Assembly: GCA_014859755.1 (NCBI GenBank)
Contig: JACUTO010000003.1
Coordinates: 1-24,516 of the forward strand
Origin: Candidatus Bathyarchaeota archaeon
GTDB taxonomy: Archaea > Thermoproteota > Bathyarchaeia > Bathyarchaeales > Bathyarchaeaceae
Direction: 5' to 3'
Length of the DNA: 24,516 bases
The notes under the pieces are model-generated. The model had not been told where the DNA came from. It searched no databases and saw nothing but the letters and a program-made list of their open reading frames with translations. Positions 21,837 to 24,516 of the stretch are shown here, in pieces. The position numbers and the translations under genes are program-made. Each line of letters starts with the position of its first letter. Within the stretch, counting starts at the first letter, position 1.

Positions 21837-22454
21837 TTAGAGTTTTTTTAGTTCTATTTCGCCTTTGGGAGACAACTCCTCAAAAATTATCGCTTGGAAC
21901 TTGTAGATTTTTGTTCCTTCCAGTAGCCAGCAGTCTGGTGACAAGCCGGCTTTCATGCAGCATTGGCAAAGGAACTCCTCCTCTTCCCAGTTCCATTCGA
22001 TAGGCACCTGGGGCAGAAGCAGACCCTTGCAGTAGCCCCTTTCGACAATAAGTCCATCTTGGCCAACCTTAATTTTTGAGGAATAGTCTGTAGGTTTCTC
22101 GACTTTAACAAGCTGGGGAGGGGTGAGGACGCTTACTTCAAAAACTATTTCGTCAAGTTCGTCGAGGGATACTGGGGGGAACCGAGGGTCCTGGGTTGCG
22201 GAGTTGATGGCGGATTCGATTACAGCTCGGGTTAGAGGGGTGATTGGATACGGGAAACCGATACAGCCTCTTAACCCCTTTTTTCCTTGATGAAAGCTGT
22301 TTAACGTAACGAAAACTCCGCACCGTTCCATAAGCTTTGGCGAAACATCCTTAGGGACAGCTATGATTTTTCCGTTTTTGAGATATTCTTCTACAGCCTT
22401 TCGTGCGAGCCTAACGAGAAACTTGCCTTCTTCGGGAGTTAGCTGAAACGACAC
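21837..22454 (-). CDS. AMMECR1 family protein
   Basis: Conserved archaeal/eukaryotic protein of unknown biochemical role (TIGR00296). The hallmark LRGCIGFPYPITPL is present, with ATQDPRFPPVSLDELD, VFEVSVLTPP and VERGYCKGLLLPQVP following in the usual order. An ATG at 22565 would add 37 residues that look unrelated to the family and has no ribosome-binding site. The GTG at 22454 has AGAGG about 9 nt upstream and a TATA-like CTTTAATACC 41-50 nt upstream, and it gives the normal length of about 205 aa. I therefore prefer it. It lies between psmB and the glycosyltransferase gene on the same strand. Confidence 0.92.
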   Translation of the reverse strand: MSFQLTPEEGKFLVRLARKAVEEYLKNGKIIAVPKDVSPKLMERCGVFVTLNSFHQGKKGLRGCIGFPYPITPLTRAVIESAINSATQDPRFPPVSLDELDEIVFEVSVLTPPQLVKVEKPTDYSSKIKVGQDGLIVERGYCKGLLLPQVPIEWNWEEEEFLCQCCMKAGLSPDCWLLEGTKIYKFQAIIFEELSPKGEIELKKL

Positions 22455-22494
22455 GTTGTTTCGCCTCTGACCTGCGTGACGATGCGAACCTAAG

Positions 22495-22504
22495 GGTATT
22501 AAAG
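22495..22504 (-). promoter_or_regulatory. TATA-like box of the AMMECR1 gene
   Basis: CTTTAATACC on the minus strand lies 41-50 nt before the preferred GTG at 22454, a normal distance for a short-leader archaeal transcript. Confidence 0.4.
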
Positions 22505-22566
22505 TTTCTGAATTTGCCTTATTATTTCTACTGAAAAGAAGCTTAAGCTTTTGTATTTTCTGCATG

Positions 22567-23184
22567 CTAGAATTTTCTGGACTCTTCTTGAATTCCTTCC
22601 TTTGTGATTGTGAGGAAATCTACGCCGTCGCCGCTCATAATGTCTCGACTCACAGCTGATTTCACGGCTCTGAACACGAGTTCTCTTGCTTCTTCTACGG
22701 GCATGTTCTCCTTGTATCCTTCTTCTAGGACCCCGACGGCAATTTCGGCGCCAGAGCCCACTGCGGCGAATTTGTCGGGTATGACCGACCCTAGGACATC
22801 TAACACGTAGATTGATGGTCCTTCGTCGTCCATTCCGCCTACAATGGTTTGGGTGATTAGGGGAACTAGTCGTCTGCTGAAGAGGAGGTTTGACATAACT
22901 TTGGCGGTGGATTTCACGGGCATTGATCTTTTAGTGTCCAGTTCAAACAGCCTCGTGTAGGCTTCCACTTCTCGCACCAAGATTTGCATGTCAGAAACCA
23001 GTCCTGCACATGCTGCGCCGATCCTGTCAGCTATCTTGAAAACCTTTTTTCCAACTCTGCTCATCACCATGTAGCCGTACGAAACTCTTTTCTCTGAGGC
23101 TAGGATTACGCCGTCAGAGCAGACTACGCCTATTGTGGTGGCGCCTGGAATCCAAAAACGTTGAGGTTGCGCTTGTTCATTCAA
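22567..23184 (-). CDS. psmB: Proteasome beta subunit with Ala at the Thr1 position
   Basis: 20S proteasome core beta subunit. The mature start normally reads G|TTTVG, with Thr1 as catalytic nucleophile; here the text is PGATTIGVVCSDGVILASEKR, with Ala (codon GCC) at that place. Relative to the Thermoplasma beta subunit, E17, K33 (in GKKVF), D166 and S169 (RDIMSG) are kept. The subunit may thus be non-catalytic, with a second active beta elsewhere. A GTG at 23298 gives a 52-residue leader. The TTG at 23184 has GAGG 8 nt upstream and a TATA box 42-49 nt upstream, and it leaves a normal 14-residue lead, so I prefer it. It is first in the psmB-AMMECR1-GT-nadC series. Confidence 0.92.
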   Translation of the reverse strand: MNEQAQPQRFWIPGATTIGVVCSDGVILASEKRVSYGYMVMSRVGKKVFKIADRIGAACAGLVSDMQILVREVEAYTRLFELDTKRSMPVKSTAKVMSNLLFSRRLVPLITQTIVGGMDDEGPSIYVLDVLGSVIPDKFAAVGSGAEIAVGVLEEGYKENMPVEEARELVFRAVKSAVSRDIMSGDGVDFLTITKEGIQEESRKF

Positions 23185-23225
23185 ATTTTGTTCCTCGCGT
23201 TTTAATGCAGTAATGTGTTGAGAGA

Positions 23226-23233
23226 CTTTTAAA
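23226..23233 (-). promoter_or_regulatory. TATA box of psmB
   Basis: TTTAAAAG on the minus strand lies 42-49 nt upstream of TTG 23184. If functional it places transcription initiation downstream of the GTG at 23298, which rules out the long form from this promoter. Confidence 0.5.
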
Positions 23234-23349
23234 CTATTCTCCTCGAAAATTAGGAGGTAACTATTAGTAGGACGGTTCTTGAAACATGCAAACGCCACAA
23301 AACAGACATCAGCACACCAAGCCTAATCCGTAGCCTAGACTGAAAAAAC

Positions 23350-23370
23350 TTTGCGCGCGCAAATTTTTTT
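23350..23370. terminator. 14-bp palindrome followed by T7
   Basis: TTTGCGCGCGCAAA (23350-23363) is a perfect palindrome followed on the plus strand by seven T; on the minus strand it is followed by GTTTTTTC. It lies between the BKACE gene and psmB, both on the minus strand, and may end BKACE transcription. An operator is also possible. Confidence 0.4.
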
Positions 23371-23550
23371 AACTGTTTTGAAAATTTCAGGATACCCCCT
23401 CCCCCCTTTTAACATACCTCATACTGTATGGTTCAAATATGTTAACACCCCTGCTTTCTGTCCGAAAAAGGCTCCCAAAATCGTGCCTACGACCATGCCG
23501 ACCCGTGCGCAACGGTTATCATACGTAGACTTCGTTTCGTGAACGTGAAG
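23371..23550. other. Gap between BKACE and psmB: no convincing gene
   Basis: This is part of a 366-nt stretch without a firm gene. It holds a C-rich run (GGGGGG-A-GGGGG on the minus strand, 23395-23406) and a small inverted repeat CATACTGTATG at 23420-23430. A minus-strand frame with a glycine-rich hydrophobic stretch (MVVGTILGAFFGQKAG) lacks a start with ribosome-binding site. I see no RNA gene. Confidence 0.4.
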
Positions 23551-24480
23551 CTAGCTTTCCGTCTTCAATTCGAGTATCTGCCTAGCTTCATCAGGAGTTG
23601 CTATATCCCTTCCCAGTTCTTTGGCTATCCGAAAGACTTTGGCTACGAGTTCAGCGTTACTTTTGGCTAGCACCCCTTTCTCTAAATATATGTTGTCCTC
23701 CATGCCAACCCTAACATGACCACCCATCATAATCGCCAGAGCTCCCATCTCCATCTCATATCTTCCTGGAGCACATACCGACCATGTCCAGTTCTCTGGG
23801 ATACTTTCGGCGCAATAGATCAGTGTCTTTGGTGTGGGCGACATGCATGAGAATCCTCCAAACAAAACGAATTGGATGTGAACTGGCTCTTTCAGTTTCC
23901 CTTCCTTAACCAGAGTTTTTGCAGTGTTGATCATACCTGTATCGTAAATTTCGAGCTCTGGCTTCACGTTGTTCTTGTACATGTATCCGGCCCACTTCTC
24001 GATCGTAGATATGGGGTTTCTGAACACTAGACTCCTCAATTGGGGTATCCCCATATCCACCCATAAATTTATGGATCCCATATTCAGTGAAGACATTTCC
24101 TGACCAAAAGTCGCTCTTTCCTCTATCACTTTGTCTAGGGTCTTTTCATATTCTTCTAAGGTGATCTTATGCTCGATGCCCATCGCTTCCGCCATCTCCT
24201 TAGGTGGTCTCCCTCCACCGGTCGTTATGTTGATGATTATATCTGACGCTTCGCTTTCCCTTATCCTCCTGATGTATTCAGGGAACACTGAGTTAGGATC
24301 TGGGTGGGGCATGCCGGTTTTCGGGTCTTTCGCATGCAGGTGGACGATTGAAGCGCCAGCTTTTCGACATTTAACAACCTCTTCAACTATTTCGTCAACG
24401 GTGCAAGGCACATACTCAGTTTGCAGCTTTGAAACGTACTCTCCTCCTGTAGGTGCAACGGTTACGATTAGTTTTTCCAT
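23551..24480 (-). CDS. Beta-keto acid cleavage enzyme (BKACE, DUF849/Kce family)
   Basis: Zinc-dependent TIM-barrel enzyme that cleaves a beta-keto acid with acetyl-CoA to give acetoacetate and a CoA ester. The best-known member acts on 3-keto-5-aminohexanoate in lysine fermentation. Numbered from the GTG at 24486, zinc ligands H49 and H51 lie in VHLHAKDP. INITTGGG at about 86-93 and GGHVRVGMEDN, with the conserved Glu, are also present. Length is about 309-311 aa, normal. The substrate is undetermined, since the family covers many beta-keto acids and no lysine-fermentation genes are nearby. ATG 24480 has AGGT 8 nt upstream and is preferred to the GTG two codons earlier. It begins 36 nt from the window edge; any operon partner upstream is out of view. 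Confidence 0.93.
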   Translation of the reverse strand: MEKLIVTVAPTGGEYVSKLQTEYVPCTVDEIVEEVVKCRKAGASIVHLHAKDPKTGMPHPDPNSVFPEYIRRIRESEASDIIINITTGGGRPPKEMAEAMGIEHKITLEEYEKTLDKVIEERATFGQEMSSLNMGSINLWVDMGIPQLRSLVFRNPISTIEKWAGYMYKNNVKPELEIYDTGMINTAKTLVKEGKLKEPVHIQFVLFGGFSCMSPTPKTLIYCAESIPENWTWSVCAPGRYEMEMGALAIMMGGHVRVGMEDNIYLEKGVLAKSNAELVAKVFRIAKELGRDIATPDEARQILELKTES

Positions 24481-24516
24481 TTTCACTTACCTATTCCAAA
24501 ACTTTTTCAATAATGT

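Noticed and set aside
23424..23510. Minus-strand hydrophobic fragment MVVGTILGAFFGQKAGVL
   Set aside because: Only about 25 residues from its ATG, with no ribosome-binding site; cannot be separated from chance.
1..24516. CRISPR array, insertion sequence or attachment site
   Set aside because: No regularly spaced repeats, transposase-like proteins or terminal inverted repeats seen on either strand.

Overview
The window is archaeal. It carries eS1 (S3Ae), an archaeal-length uS15, three KEOPS subunits (Kae1, Bud32, Pcc1), a TATA-binding protein, a winged-helix/Fe-S protein of the TFE-beta/RPC39 type and a proteasome beta subunit. TATA-like boxes and GGTGA/GGAGG ribosome-binding sites precede many starts, and GTG and TTG starts are common. 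TFE-beta and the overall gene mix suggest a TACK-type lineage, most like Bathyarchaeia. That placement is an inference from gene content.

Left part (1-10400): a 5'-truncated class II HDAC-like deacetylase runs into the window on the plus strand. It converges on a long minus-strand run. Read in the direction of transcription this is rdgB, rps15, a RecJ-like DHH nuclease, pcc1, serS, rps3ae, a nucleotidyltransferase, a DUF2095-like protein, a radical SAM/HhH protein, a large secreted or membrane protein and a 2[4Fe-4S] ferredoxin. It is largely a translation and information-processing block with several internal promoters.

Middle (10400-13400): a stand-alone Lrp/AsnC ligand-binding domain (plus strand) is followed by kae1-bud32 and a 52-aa CxxC-x17-CxxC zinc protein (minus strand). 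Further right on the minus strand are a very basic 47-aa protein and an apparently frameshifted ORF faintly resembling the RPB5 N-terminal domain.

Accessory-looking island (13769-17790, plus strand): a TBP gene heads a dense series of mostly tiny genes. In order these are a 61-aa protein, two zinc-ribbon-like proteins, a FeoA-like protein with a Gly/Arg/Trp repeat, another zinc ribbon, a B12-binding radical SAM protein and a 46-aa single-pass membrane protein. A PepSY-like gene broken at a run of seven G and a degraded ZIP metal transporter end the series. Base composition here is visibly richer in G and C than in the flanks. Most of these genes are below normal ORF-calling length but have good ribosome-binding sites. 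This is the best candidate for an undescribed system. A link to metal or Fe-S handling is suggested only by FeoA, ZIP and the many Cys-rich proteins.

Right part (17800-24516): tfeB-like and rlmE form a plus-strand pair, followed by a DUF4152-like gene. Converging on the minus strand are psmB, AMMECR1, a GT28-like glycosyltransferase and nadC. A beta-keto acid cleavage enzyme closes the window. The proteasome beta subunit has Ala at the position expected for catalytic Thr1.
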